Positions 17,510 to 27,199 of a stretch of DNA of 64,000 nucleotides are shown one piece after another. The translations under genes and the position numbers were made by a program. The first letter of the stretch is position 1, and every line of letters starts with the position of its first letter. Origin of the DNA: Streptomyces sp. HNM0575 (GTDB lineage Bacteria > Actinomycetota > Actinomycetes > Streptomycetales > Streptomycetaceae); assembly GCF_012726265.1 (NCBI RefSeq), contig NZ_JAASAG010000019.1, forward strand, positions 1-64,000, given 5' to 3'. The notes beneath the pieces were generated by a model. That model was not told where the DNA came from. It saw only the letters and a list, made by a program, of their open reading frames with translations, and did not search any database.

Positions 17510-18196
17510 TCACTTGACGAAGTCCTGCACGACCTTCGGCGGCCACGTGCCCACGTTGAGCACACCCATCGAGTACGCCCGGGAGACCAGGGCCGCCCTG
17601 TTCGGCACCCTCAGCTTCCGCAGCAGGCCCGTGACGTGGTACTCGACGCCCTGCCTGCTCAGGTAGAGCCGTGAGGCGAGGTGGATCGTGGAGAGACCCG
17701 CCGCGATGCCCTCGAGTATCCGTGCGTCGATGTCGCTCAGCAGCTTCTTGCGGGCCGGGAGCACGTTCACGTCCTCCGCCTTCTCCGAGGCCCGCATGAA
17801 GATCAGCACCGCGGACACCTGCGGCGAATCGCCGGAGACGGCCGCCGCCGTGAGGGAGCCGACGAACGCCGCCGACTCCTCGGGCCGCACCGCGACCACA
17901 TGCGTGTCGAAGAGCTGACGCTTGCCCTCGATGAGCCCGGAGAACTGCCTCAACAGGGGCTGTTTGACGCTGGGGTGGACCAGATCGCGGAAGTTCAGCC
18001 CGCACACTTCCGCGGAGGGGGTGCCGAACTGCCGGGAGAACTCCCTGTTCGTCTGCTGGATGACCAGGTCCGGGTCGAGCGACGCCATGCACAGCCCGGG
18101 CTGCTGGAGTTGCAGCAGAGGGATCCCGTCGGCGCCGCCCGATGGCTGCGCACACGTAGTCGACCTCGCCGGGCCCGTAGATGCAGTAACCGCCAT
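17510..18196 (-). CDS. PAS-LuxR pathway regulator (PimM/FscRI/NysRIV-like)
   Basis: A 228-residue regulator with an N-terminal PAS domain (about residues 35-140, with CMASLDPDLVIQQTNREFS) and a C-terminal LuxR helix-turn-helix (about 160-220, with LSRQGVEYHVTGLLRKL). This architecture is diagnostic of the polyene macrolide activators PimM, AmphRIV, NysRIV and FscRI, which bind CTVGGGAWWTCCCBAG-like boxes. Three similar sites occur in this cluster. ATG at 18196 follows AAAGGA. No in-frame TTA codon was found, so bldA control through this gene is not indicated. It lies downstream of three LAL genes on the same strand but after a 337-base gap, so it probably has its own promoter. Confidence 0.93.
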   Translation of the reverse strand: MAVTASTGPARSTTCAQPSGGADGIPLLQLQQPGLCMASLDPDLVIQQTNREFSRQFGTPSAEVCGLNFRDLVHPSVKQPLLRQFSGLIEGKRQLFDTHVVAVRPEESAAFVGSLTAAAVSGDSPQVSAVLIFMRASEKAEDVNVLPARKKLLSDIDARILEGIAAGLSTIHLASRLYLSRQGVEYHVTGLLRKLRVPNRAALVSRAYSMGVLNVGTWPPKVVQDFVK

Positions 18197-18533
18197 TTAA
18201 CTGCCATCCTTTCCGACCCCCAATCAGAAACCTTCCTGAAATGATCCGGAAGGAACTCCTGCCGACCTTTGACGGGGGCTGGTTTTCCGTCTACTGAAAA
18301 GGAGGCTATGCAGCGTCCTCTCCGAGGGTCAACGAAATGACTCAGGCCCCGGCTAATCCCGTGGGCCGGCACGAGGACGGTTCGGTCGGCGGTTCGGCTT
18401 CGGTACCGGGGTGCGGTCCCGAACCCCCCGGTTCCGGAGAGGATACAACCTCAAGTGCAGCTCAAATGGCCGCGGGCGGAAGCGACGGTTCGGCAATAAG
18501 GTACTCAAACACCCCATGGGGGACTCTTCCTCA
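18197..18533 (-). promoter_or_regulatory. Leader and probable promoter region of the PAS-LuxR gene
   Basis: This 337-base gap without a gene lies between LAL2 and the PAS-LuxR gene, both leftward. It is more AT-rich than its surroundings, especially 18200-18345. On the minus strand TTGACC (18332-18327) and TAGCCT (18308-18303) are separated by 18 bases, a good housekeeping-type promoter about 105 bases upstream of the ATG. No copy of the putative PAS-LuxR operator was found here. Confidence 0.5.
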
Positions 18534-21338
18534 TCAAGACCGAAGATACGCGAATTCCGGTGCACGCAACGCCTCGGCGAGTTCCGCGCGACCCGACACA
18601 CCAATTTTTCGGTAGGAATTCGTGAGGTGTTTCTCCACCGCTCTGGAACTCACACCGAGCTGCTCCGCGATTTCCTGGTTCGTGAGTCCGTCGCCGGCGA
18701 GCGACACCACTTTGCGTTCGCCGGGAGTCAGCACCTGCTTCTTCAGGGCCGGAACGGTTCCGAGTTCGTTCACCGCGCGTTCCACGAGCCACGGCGCCCC
18801 GCAGGCGGCGGCGAGCTCGCCTCCCTCGCGCAGCGCCTCCTGCGCCTCCGCCCCGCTGCCCAGCCGGCTGCCCAGGAGCACGAGGCTGCGGGCGAGTTCG
18901 AGCTCGTTGTGCGAGGAGCGCAGGACGTCGACCGCCTGCCGCAGCATGGGGATGCCGCGGTCACCGTGCAGCCGGCCCTTCAGCCGCAGCGCCCGGCCCA
19001 GCACGGCCGGTGCGCCCCAGGCCGCCGCCCAGGAGTGCTCCTCGTCGGCGAGCACCATCGCGGACAGGTCGTCGCCGAGGCGCTGGTAGAGGCCGATCGC
19101 CCGGGGACGCCACGGGAAGACGGCCGAGTTCTGCCACCCGCGGGACTCCAGCTGCCTGCCGCAGGCCAGCAGGTCCTCCAGGGCCCGTGCCCGCATGCCG
19201 CGCTGGGCGCGCACCGACGCCTGAAGTATCCGCAGCATGGCGGTGAGCGCCAGACCCACGGGCTTGCGCGACTCGGCGCCCGCGAGGACCTCCTCGCTCA
19301 GGGCCGGATCGCCGAGTTCCAGTGCGACCGCGGCCAGCACCAGGGTCGGCGCCTCGTACCAGCACGGCGCCGTGAGCCGCACCGCGCTCTCCGCGTACTC
19401 GCGGGCCCAGGCCGGATCGCCGCACGCCACGCGCACCATGGCCCGCTGGGCCAGCAGCAGCGCGTCGTCGGCCGCGCTCACCGGGCGCCCCGGGTGCTCC
19501 TCCGGCGTCAGCCAGGACTCCAGGCCCTCAACGGAGTCCGCGGCGAGCAGGGTGATCGCCGCGAGCGGCACCGTGGTGTGCACCCGGGCACGGTCCGCGG
19601 GTTCACGTTCGAGGACGCGGCCGGCCGTACGGGCCACCGCGCTCGCCGAGAGCCGTCCGGCGAAGGTCGCCGAGCACAGCAGCACGGCGGTCAGCTCGCG
19701 CTCCGCCCCCGACTCCAGCGGCGGTTCGCCGCCCATCTCGCGCAGCCGCTCCACCGCGGAGGACAGCGCGTCGGGGTCCTCCTGCGCGTAGTGCCGCAGC
19801 CTGGCCTCCAGGCGCAGCGCCGTCTCCCGCGTCGTGCCGTCCAGGTCCTCGGGTGCCCCCAGCTCCTCGGCCGTGCGCCGCATGAGTTCCACCATCGAGG
19901 AGGAGGGGGGCGCGAACAGCGCGGGCGGCATCCGCTGCACGGCGGCCGCCCGGTCCTTCACCTGCGGCAGCATCGGCAGGGCCTGCGCGATGTGCCGCTC
20001 GGACGCAGCGGTGTCGAAGGTGCGCTCCGCGGTGGCGAGATCGATCAGCAGCCGCGCCCGGTCCTCGTCCTGGTCCGTGCTGTCCAGCAGCGCCCGGCGC
20101 AGATAGCGGGCCGCGATCTCCGGTGCTCCCCTGCGCAGTGCGGTGGCGGCTGCCGAGCGCAGCACCGCCGTCGACCAGGAGGGCCCCCGCCCCGTGACGG
20201 CCATGAGCTGGGCCGCGGTCTGCTCGGCGGGACGCCCGCCCTCGTAGAGGAGCGCCGCGGCACTGTTGTGCAGGTCCTCGCGCTGGGTGACCGTGAGGGA
20301 CGACTCGACGGCGTCCTGCACGACGCGGTGGACGAAGCGCGGCGTGTTCTCGTCGGCGAGCAGCCCCAGTTCGTACAGGACCCGCTGGGCCGAGGTCAGG
20401 CCGATGTCGTCGAGCCCGGTGAGCTGGGCGATCAGCCCGGGGTCGGCCTGGTCGCCGAGGACGGCTATCGCGGCGGCCAGGTCCCGCACCGGCGGGGTCT
20501 GCGTGCGTATGCAGCCGGTGAGGCGCTCGCGCAGTTCGGAGGGGCGCAGCGAGCGCGCCGCCTCGGCGTTGTCCGCGGTGGGCCGGTAGCCGCCGACGAC
20601 CATGCCCAGCAGTACGGACAGCAGGAACAGCGGGTTGCCGGTGGAGACTTCGTAGCAGGCCCGTACGTAGGCCTCGTCGCCGGGCTCGCCGAACTGCTCC
20701 TCGACCATGGCTCTGGTGGCGTCCAGGGACAGCGGTGCGGGGCTGAGCGTCTGGTGGGCGCAGTCCGTCACCTCGCGCACCAGGGAGTAGCGCGACCAGG
20801 GGTCTCCCTCCCGCAGGGTGCACACGAGCACGATCCGCAGCCCGTGCAGCCGCTTCGCCAGGTACGCCAGCCACCGCAGCGAAGGGGCGTCCGCCCACTG
20901 GAGATCGTCGAGGAGGAGCAGCAGCGGCGTCTCCTCGCTGAGCCGGGCCAGCAGCGACCGCAGCCCGTAGAGGGTGGCCTCGGCGGTGTCGGTGTCCGGG
21001 TCGACGCCGGACGCGCCGTCGTCGCCGGTGAAGACGAGCCGCGCGAACTTGTCCGGCTCCTCGTGCAGAAGGTGCCGGGACTCGTGAGCGGCCCCCGTCT
21101 TCAGGGAGTCGAAGAGCTGCCGCACCACGCCGAAGGCGAAGTCCTGCTCCATCAGGGCCGCGTGCGCGGTCAGTACGCGAACGTCGCTGCCGTCGGCGCA
21201 GCCCGCGAGCCGCTGGAGGAGCGCCGATCTCCCCATGCCGAGCGGCCCGGTCAGCAGGATCAGGGACGACCGGCCGTCCCGGGCGGCGCGCAGTGCGCCG
21301 TCCACCTGAGCAATCTCCTTCTTCCGCTCAAGCAGCAT
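18534..21338 (-). CDS. LAL-family LuxR transcriptional regulator (LAL2), Walker A lysine replaced
   Basis: A 934-residue LAL regulator with an N-terminal AAA/NTPase domain, a TPR-like middle and a LuxR helix-turn-helix at the C-terminus (LTPGERKVVSLAGDGLTNQE near residue 870). The P-loop reads GPLGMGRSALL with Arg37 where the catalytic Lys is expected; Walker B is LLLLLDDLQWAD. The Lys-to-Arg change suggests altered or absent ATP hydrolysis. It resembles FscR/NysR-type LAL activators of polyene clusters. ATG at 21338 overlaps the end of LAL3 by 11 bases, suggesting translational coupling within a LAL4-LAL3-LAL2 operon. Confidence 0.93.
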   Translation of the reverse strand: MLLERKKEIAQVDGALRAARDGRSSLILLTGPLGMGRSALLQRLAGCADGSDVRVLTAHAALMEQDFAFGVVRQLFDSLKTGAAHESRHLLHEEPDKFARLVFTGDDGASGVDPDTDTAEATLYGLRSLLARLSEETPLLLLLDDLQWADAPSLRWLAYLAKRLHGLRIVLVCTLREGDPWSRYSLVREVTDCAHQTLSPAPLSLDATRAMVEEQFGEPGDEAYVRACYEVSTGNPLFLLSVLLGMVVGGYRPTADNAEAARSLRPSELRERLTGCIRTQTPPVRDLAAAIAVLGDQADPGLIAQLTGLDDIGLTSAQRVLYELGLLADENTPRFVHRVVQDAVESSLTVTQREDLHNSAAALLYEGGRPAEQTAAQLMAVTGRGPSWSTAVLRSAAATALRRGAPEIAARYLRRALLDSTDQDEDRARLLIDLATAERTFDTAASERHIAQALPMLPQVKDRAAAVQRMPPALFAPPSSSMVELMRRTAEELGAPEDLDGTTRETALRLEARLRHYAQEDPDALSSAVERLREMGGEPPLESGAERELTAVLLCSATFAGRLSASAVARTAGRVLEREPADRARVHTTVPLAAITLLAADSVEGLESWLTPEEHPGRPVSAADDALLLAQRAMVRVACGDPAWAREYAESAVRLTAPCWYEAPTLVLAAVALELGDPALSEEVLAGAESRKPVGLALTAMLRILQASVRAQRGMRARALEDLLACGRQLESRGWQNSAVFPWRPRAIGLYQRLGDDLSAMVLADEEHSWAAAWGAPAVLGRALRLKGRLHGDRGIPMLRQAVDVLRSSHNELELARSLVLLGSRLGSGAEAQEALREGGELAAACGAPWLVERAVNELGTVPALKKQVLTPGERKVVSLAGDGLTNQEIAEQLGVSSRAVEKHLTNSYRKIGVSGRAELAEALRAPEFAYLRS

Positions 21339-24147
21339 CCGGGGGCCGCCCTTCTCTCGTCTGCAACGTCGCGCGCAGCTCCTTGCGACCGTTGATGTGC
21401 AGCTTCCTGTACACGCTGCTCAGACGCAGCTCAACGGCGCGTCTGCTGACCGACAGCAGGTCGGCGATCTCACGGTTCCCGTGTCCGCGCACTGCCAGGA
21501 CGGCCGTCTCCCGCTCGGCTTCGGTCAGTGCGGACGAAGCCTGCGGCACCACTGCGGCGGCCGAGGTCGCCGGCCGCTCCAGCTCCTCGGTGAGGCTGCG
21601 CAGGGCCTCCGCCGGCCGGCTGGACGGATAGGTCGTGGCGAGTCTGGTCAGCCGTGCCGCACGCCCCGCGGCCGCCGGGTGGTCACCCGACTTCAGCTCG
21701 GCTCCCGCGAGTTGGACCAGGCTCCAGGCGTGCAGGAGCCTCTCCGGCGAGCCGTCGAGTATGCGAGCTGCTTCCCGGAGCCTGGCCAACGCCGCATCTC
21801 CCGTCAAGGGCCCGGCGGTCACGGCGGCCAGGGCCACGGCGCCGCCTGTGCCCCAGGCGCGGGCGAGGCCGGTCTCCTCCAGCGCCAGCTCCTCCGCCTC
21901 CTCGTGCCTGCCGAGTTCGTCCAGGCAGCGGGCGGCCAGCGAACGCCACGGCACCAGCGCGGGGTTGAGCCACCGGCGCGACAGCAGTCCCCGGCCGCTC
22001 TCCCGGGCCAGCCGGAGGCCTTCCGCCCAGTGACCGTCCAGGCTCGCGACCTGGCCGCGGGCGAAGAGGAGCCGGCACCAGGCGGGGCCGCTCTCGGCAC
22101 CCTCAGGCAGCTCGGCCCCTGCCAGCTCACGAGCCAGGTCGTACTGGCCGGCCTCCATGGCGACGCACATGCTGACGGCCGCGAGGGCGGGTGCGAGCGC
22201 GGGGTGCCAGCTGTGCAGGGGCAGGGCCTGCTGTGCGGCGTGAACGTCCCGCTCCGCGGCGTCCAGACGGCCGCCGCGCAGATTGATCTCCGCACGCAGC
22301 GTCAGCAGCCGCGCCGCCGCGACCCGCGCGTGGCCGCGCCGCACCTCCCGGATGAGGCCGTCGATCCAGGAGTGCGCCTCCTCGATGTCGTCGGCGGCGA
22401 ACAGGGCCTGGCAGGCGGCGAGGCGCGGCATGACGGCGGAGCCGGCGCCGGCCTTCTCCAGGCACTCGCGGGCCAGCGACCGCGTGGCTTCGAGGTCTTC
22501 GGCGCGGCTCGCGAGCTGCCAGGCCCGTACGCCGGCCTGCAAGGGCCGCTCCGGCCGGTCCGCCAGCGCCGGTACGACGGGCAGCAGCAGCTCCGCCTCG
22601 TCCTGCCGGTCGCGGTGCGCCAGCCAGTACAGGGCGATCAGGTCGTGCTGGGCGGCGTCGGCCACGGAGGGCAGCGTCTCCGCGACCGTCTGCACGGCCC
22701 AGTCCTCGTCGCCCCGGGCGAGGCCGAGGTCGATGGCCTGCACCACCGTCCCGGCAGCGCGGCCGCTGTCGTGCCGGGCGAGGTTCCCCAGGCGGCGGTC
22801 GGCGACTTCCGGTGTGTGCACGATCTCGGCGCCGGCCAGCTCCAGGCTGAACCGTGCGCGCTCCGCGGGCTCCAGCGGTTCCAGCAGGATGCGCGTGAGG
22901 CAGGCGGAGGCGTGGTCCAGGTCGTCCCTGGCGAGGGCCTCGGTGCAGCTTCGGTGCAGGGTCTCGACGACCCACGGGGCGCCGATCGCCGTCGCGCGGA
23001 AGAGCATGGCGGCGATGTCGTCGTCGGGTGCCGCGATCCGGTGGGCCAGTGCGGCGGCGCGGACGTGCAGTTCGGCACGCTCCTCCGCCGGTATCTGTTC
23101 CAGGACCCGGTGGCGTGCCGCGGGGTAGCGGATGCGTGCCGTGTCGCCGTCGATCTCGATCAGCCCCACCGAGCCCAGCATCGCGAGCAGTTCGGACTCG
23201 GGCAGCTCCCGCGGACCGGCCAGGGTGCGGGCGAGGGGGAAGTCGAGCACGTCCTCGCACACGGCGAGCGCCTGTAGTACGGCCCGTGCCTCGGCGGGGA
23301 GTCCGTCGAGCGCCCGTACGGCCCGTTCGCCGACGACGTCGTCGCTGAGCGCGCGGAATTCGGGCAGCCGCTCCGCCACGGGCGGGTGGCCCCGTTCGCG
23401 GAAGCGCCACAGCGCCTCGTGCAGCACGGCCGGGTTGCCCTTCGTGACGTCCTCGACGCCGGTGTTGAAGCCGCTGTCGCCGTCGGTTCCGCAGACGCGC
23501 CGCACCGCGGCCGCCACGGACCGGGGCCCCAGCGGCCGCATGACGAGACTGCTGACGTGCACCGCCGACAGCGACGGGGGCCCCAGCCAGCTCCAACCGC
23601 CCGCGCCGAAGCAGCGGCTGACCACCAGCGCGACCGGCACGTCCGCGTACAGGCGCCGCACCAGCGCCTGAAGCCACTCCGTGGAGGCGGCGTCCAGCCA
23701 CTGCACGTCCTCGACGACCAGCAGAGTCGACGTGCCCGGTGCGGAGCGCAGCACCTCCACCAGGCCGGGCAGGGTCCCGGGCCGGTACTCCTCGGCCATC
23801 GAGCGCAGCGAGTCCTCCAACAGCCCGCTCAGCGGCGTCAGAAGCTGGAGAACCGCCCCGTAGCGCAGCTCCTGTTCGGCGGGCGTCGCCTGCGCGTGGA
23901 GCACCCTCATCCCGAGCCGGTCGGCGCACCGCACGGCCGAGCGCAGCAGGGCGCTCTGTCCCTCACCGGGCCTGCCCTCGACGGTGACCAGCGACGGGCC
24001 GCCCCGCGCCAGGCGGTCCAGCACGCCGGACAGGGCGTCCTGCTCCCGTTCCCGCTCCAGCAGCGGGAGTTCGGGCCGGGCCGAACCGCGCGGGTGCGGC
24101 GACGCGTGATCCCACGCCGGAGTGCCGGTAGTGCCGGTGTCGCTCAT
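21328..24147 (-). CDS. LAL-family LuxR transcriptional regulator (LAL3), Walker A lysine replaced
   Basis: A 939-residue LAL regulator. The N-terminal P-loop reads EGRPGEGQSALL, with Gln64 in place of the Walker A Lys; the Walker B-like segment is STLLVVEDVQWLDAAS. A TPR-like region fills the middle and a LuxR helix-turn-helix ends the protein (LTEAERETAVLAVRGHGNRE near residue 870). ATG at 24147 is chosen because the homology starts just after it; the open frame continues upstream to 25884 only as a shadow of LAL4. It starts 23 bases after the LAL4 stop and its end overlaps LAL2. Loss of the Lys suggests nucleotide binding without normal hydrolysis, or none. Confidence 0.92.
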   Translation of the reverse strand: MSDTGTTGTPAWDHASPHPRGSARPELPLLEREREQDALSGVLDRLARGGPSLVTVEGRPGEGQSALLRSAVRCADRLGMRVLHAQATPAEQELRYGAVLQLLTPLSGLLEDSLRSMAEEYRPGTLPGLVEVLRSAPGTSTLLVVEDVQWLDAASTEWLQALVRRLYADVPVALVVSRCFGAGGWSWLGPPSLSAVHVSSLVMRPLGPRSVAAAVRRVCGTDGDSGFNTGVEDVTKGNPAVLHEALWRFRERGHPPVAERLPEFRALSDDVVGERAVRALDGLPAEARAVLQALAVCEDVLDFPLARTLAGPRELPESELLAMLGSVGLIEIDGDTARIRYPAARHRVLEQIPAEERAELHVRAAALAHRIAAPDDDIAAMLFRATAIGAPWVVETLHRSCTEALARDDLDHASACLTRILLEPLEPAERARFSLELAGAEIVHTPEVADRRLGNLARHDSGRAAGTVVQAIDLGLARGDEDWAVQTVAETLPSVADAAQHDLIALYWLAHRDRQDEAELLLPVVPALADRPERPLQAGVRAWQLASRAEDLEATRSLARECLEKAGAGSAVMPRLAACQALFAADDIEEAHSWIDGLIREVRRGHARVAAARLLTLRAEINLRGGRLDAAERDVHAAQQALPLHSWHPALAPALAAVSMCVAMEAGQYDLARELAGAELPEGAESGPAWCRLLFARGQVASLDGHWAEGLRLARESGRGLLSRRWLNPALVPWRSLAARCLDELGRHEEAEELALEETGLARAWGTGGAVALAAVTAGPLTGDAALARLREAARILDGSPERLLHAWSLVQLAGAELKSGDHPAAAGRAARLTRLATTYPSSRPAEALRSLTEELERPATSAAAVVPQASSALTEAERETAVLAVRGHGNREIADLLSVSRRAVELRLSSVYRKLHINGRKELRATLQTREGRPPDAA

Positions 24148-24170
24148 CACACGTGCCACCTCTGCCACCG

Positions 24171-27062
24171 TCAGCGTCGCACGGGTGGGTACTTCCGCCT
24201 CAACGGAAGCTGTTTGACGAGGTCTTCGCGCGCCGTGAGCACGGGCGCGAGGTCCGCCCTCCTGCTGACCCCCAACTTCCTGTAGACGCTGGTGAGATGC
24301 GTCTCGACGGTGCGGACGGTGACGAACAGGGCTTCCGCGATGGCCCGGTTGCTGGTCCCCGAGGCGGCCAGGTCGGCGACCTTGCGCTCCATGCCGGTGA
24401 GCATGTCCAGGGGCGAGGCGCTCATCTTCCGCATGCGGCCGCCCGCTTCGATGAGCAGGGTGCGGGCGAGCTCGCCGAGTTTCAGGGTGCCGCAGCGCTG
24501 TGCGAGGTCGGCGGAGGTGCGCAGGTGGTCGCGTGCGGAGCGCTTGTCGCCCTCGACGAGCAGTGCGCGTCCCAGGAGGAACTCGGCGCGGGCGTGTTCG
24601 CCGCGTGCGGGCGAGCCCGTGAACAGCTCGACGGACCGGCTCAGCAGCTCGATGCCCTCTTCGCCCTGCGTCGTCAGACCGCGCCCGAGGGCGCCGAGCG
24701 CCCTGGCGCGGGGCGTGCCCCAGCGCTGCGCGAGCTCGTCGCCGTGTTCGGCCAGGTCGCGGGCCTCGGTGGGCTTGCCCAGGTCCATGAGCATGCCCGC
24801 CGCATCCAGCCACCAGGGCAGGAAGACGGGGTTGGCGACGCCGGAGGCCTCCAGCGCCCTGCCGCACTCGTGGAGCAGGTCGAGCCCGCCGTCCACGTCG
24901 CCGAGCGACCACCGGGTGCGGGCGCACACCTGCGTGTACCAGGGGTACTCCATCACGAAGCGGTCCAGGTTGGGCCTGGTGATGCCGTCGAGCACGGTCT
25001 GGGCCCGCTGGGGCTCCCCGAGGTCGGTGAGCACCATCGCGAAAGCGGTCTGCGGCATCGCCGAGGTGTGCTCCCAGCGTTCGTCGCCGACGATGCCGAA
25101 CGAGGTCTGGGCGTCCGCCAGCGCCTCGGGCAGCGCCCCGATCCCGTGCAGGACGAACGCGCGGCCGGCCAGGGCCAGCACGTAGCTCCAGACCGCCGCG
25201 TTCTGCTGGCTCGTGCGGAGCATCTCGTCCATGGCGCCCAGCGCCTCTTCGACCTCGTCGGCCAGGCTGAGGGTGAACGCCGAAGCGAACAGGGCCGGGT
25301 CCTCGGCGGGGCCGTCGGCCGAGCGCATGGCCCGGCGGCCCTTGTCGATGCACTCGCGGGCGGTGCCGCTGCCCAGCGCGCCCAGCAGCGCCTGCATCGC
25401 CAGCATCTGCCGCTGGGCCGGAGTGTCGCCCGGCGGTACGGGCATCGCCTGGGCCCGCTGCTGGACGGCCCTGATCGTGGCCGTCTCGTCGGCGCCGGCC
25501 ATCAGCAGCGCCGCCTGCACGCTGGTGCGCAGCTCCTGGTCGGCGGGGCCGGGCCGGCGTCCCAGCTCGGCCTCGAGTTCCTCCAGCACCTCCTGAAGCA
25601 CCCGGACCGCGGCGGGCGACTCCTGGGCGGCCAGGCACACCCGGGCGAACTGAAGCGCCACTCCGGCCCGGGCGCGGGGGTCCAGCGACGCCTCCAGCGC
25701 CCCTTCCAGCAGCTGCACCGCTTCGCGGGGCTGCGCTTCCGCGACGCACTGGGCCAGTTGCAGCCGGAGTTGGAGGTTGCCCGGGTCGGCCTCGCGCGCC
25801 CTGCGCAGGTAGCGGATGGCCGCCTCGGGCGCGGCGCGGCTCTCGGCCTGTGCGGCGGCGTCGCGCAGCACCGCCGTCATCCACGGCGCGGTCAACTCGG
25901 GCAGCATGAGCAGCTGGTTGGCGATCTCCTCGGAGGAGAGCCCCTCGTCGCTGAGCAACAGGGCCGCGCTGGTGCGCAGTTCGGTCAGCTCATCGGGATC
26001 GGCCTCGTCCAGTACGGCGGAGCGCACCAGGTCGTGCACCAGATTCATGCGGTCCGGGGCGAGGATCTCGGCCTGCCGCAGCACCCGGACGCCGCTCTCG
26101 ACCAGTGCGGACGGCAGGCCCGCCAGTGCGCCGACCCTGTGCGGGGGCGCCTCCCCCAGCACGGCGACGACGCGTGCCAGGGTGCGTATCCAATCGGGCT
26201 GTGCGCCGAGGATGCCGCGCACCGAGTCCGAAACGACGTGCCCGCCGACCTCGCTGACGCGCTGCACACCTTCCTCGTCGGGGTGCACGCCCGCGCTCTT
26301 CAGCTCCAGCAGCAGCCTGTTGAGCAGCATCGGGTTGCCGCCGGGCAGCGCGGCGACGCTCTCGGCGAAGCCGGGGGCGACGGGCCCCTGGTAGGCGTGC
26401 TCGACGAGTTCCACGATGTCCTGCCGGCTCAGCGGCCCGAGCTGCACGGTGACCGACGAGCCGCGTGCGGCGATGTCGGCCAGCGCGCCGGAGGCGACCG
26501 GCACGACCTCGGTGCGCTGTGCGAGGACGACCAGCAGCGGCAGCTCCTCCGAGCGCCGCAGCAGGAAGTCGATCCAGGCCAGGGAGCGTTCGTCGCACCA
26601 GTGCACGTCGTCGAGCGCGAGCAGCAGCGGCCCCTCCGACATCAGGTTCGCCGCGAGCCAGTACAGCCCGTGCATGACCGAGTACGCGTCGGAGGACTCG
26701 TGGGAGAGGGGGTCGAAGGCCAGCGCTGGCAGTGCGCGCCGGGCGGCGCCCCGCAACGGGGAGGTGTCCTCGTCCTCGGCGGACAGGTCGAGCGAGCCGA
26801 ACAGGGCCCGTACGCCGCCGTATCCGGTGCCCGCGTCGATCTCGCTGCACACTCCGTGCAGCACCCGCATGCCCCGGGTGGCGTCGCCTGCGAGAAAGGA
26901 GTGCAGGAGGCTGGTCTTGCCGATGCCGGGAGGGCCGAGCAGGGTGACGAGACCCGCCCGCCCGCGCAGGGCGGCCTCAGCGCTGCGGTCGAGCACGGCC
27001 GCTTCGGCGGACCGGCCCACGAGGCAGCCGGCTGAGCCGCCAGGAGACATCCGGTCCGGCAC
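24171..27062 (-). CDS. LAL-family LuxR transcriptional regulator (LAL4)
   Basis: A LAL regulator of 963 residues from the GTG at 27062, which has GAGGAG 7 bases upstream; ATG 27050 and ATG 27203 are alternatives. The P-loop is canonical (GPPGIGKTS, Lys49) and Walker B is LLLALDDVHWCD. The C-terminal LuxR helix-turn-helix contains LTGMERKVADLAASGTSNRA and is followed by a basic tail (LRRKYPPVRR). It is the first of three consecutive leftward LAL genes, 137 bases downstream of the thioesterase gene, and may be cotranscribed with it. Of the four LAL proteins here, only this one and LAL1 keep the Walker A lysine. Confidence 0.93.
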   Translation of the reverse strand: MPDRMSPGGSAGCLVGRSAEAAVLDRSAEAALRGRAGLVTLLGPPGIGKTSLLHSFLAGDATRGMRVLHGVCSEIDAGTGYGGVRALFGSLDLSAEDEDTSPLRGAARRALPALAFDPLSHESSDAYSVMHGLYWLAANLMSEGPLLLALDDVHWCDERSLAWIDFLLRRSEELPLLVVLAQRTEVVPVASGALADIAARGSSVTVQLGPLSRQDIVELVEHAYQGPVAPGFAESVAALPGGNPMLLNRLLLELKSAGVHPDEEGVQRVSEVGGHVVSDSVRGILGAQPDWIRTLARVVAVLGEAPPHRVGALAGLPSALVESGVRVLRQAEILAPDRMNLVHDLVRSAVLDEADPDELTELRTSAALLLSDEGLSSEEIANQLLMLPELTAPWMTAVLRDAAAQAESRAAPEAAIRYLRRAREADPGNLQLRLQLAQCVAEAQPREAVQLLEGALEASLDPRARAGVALQFARVCLAAQESPAAVRVLQEVLEELEAELGRRPGPADQELRTSVQAALLMAGADETATIRAVQQRAQAMPVPPGDTPAQRQMLAMQALLGALGSGTARECIDKGRRAMRSADGPAEDPALFASAFTLSLADEVEEALGAMDEMLRTSQQNAAVWSYVLALAGRAFVLHGIGALPEALADAQTSFGIVGDERWEHTSAMPQTAFAMVLTDLGEPQRAQTVLDGITRPNLDRFVMEYPWYTQVCARTRWSLGDVDGGLDLLHECGRALEASGVANPVFLPWWLDAAGMLMDLGKPTEARDLAEHGDELAQRWGTPRARALGALGRGLTTQGEEGIELLSRSVELFTGSPARGEHARAEFLLGRALLVEGDKRSARDHLRTSADLAQRCGTLKLGELARTLLIEAGGRMRKMSASPLDMLTGMERKVADLAASGTSNRAIAEALFVTVRTVETHLTSVYRKLGVSRRADLAPVLTAREDLVKQLPLRRKYPPVRR

Positions 27063-27199
27063 TGTGCCACTCCTCGCAGCCTCGTCACTTTCCAGGCACG
27101 GCGGGACGTCCGCGCCTGTCACAGAGGGGTCGCTCGCGCGCGCAACGACGTGGAGATCGTTTACGCTAGCGGAACCATTCCCGCCGGCCAAGATACGCC

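Noticed and set aside
18187..18189. Possible TTA (bldA) codon near the start of the PAS-LuxR gene
   Set aside because: The triplet is out of frame (GTT ACT in the gene).
21328..25884. A 1518-codon leftward open frame
   Set aside because: Only the part from 24147 down is LAL3; the upstream part is a Gly/Arg/Pro-rich shadow of LAL4 in another frame.
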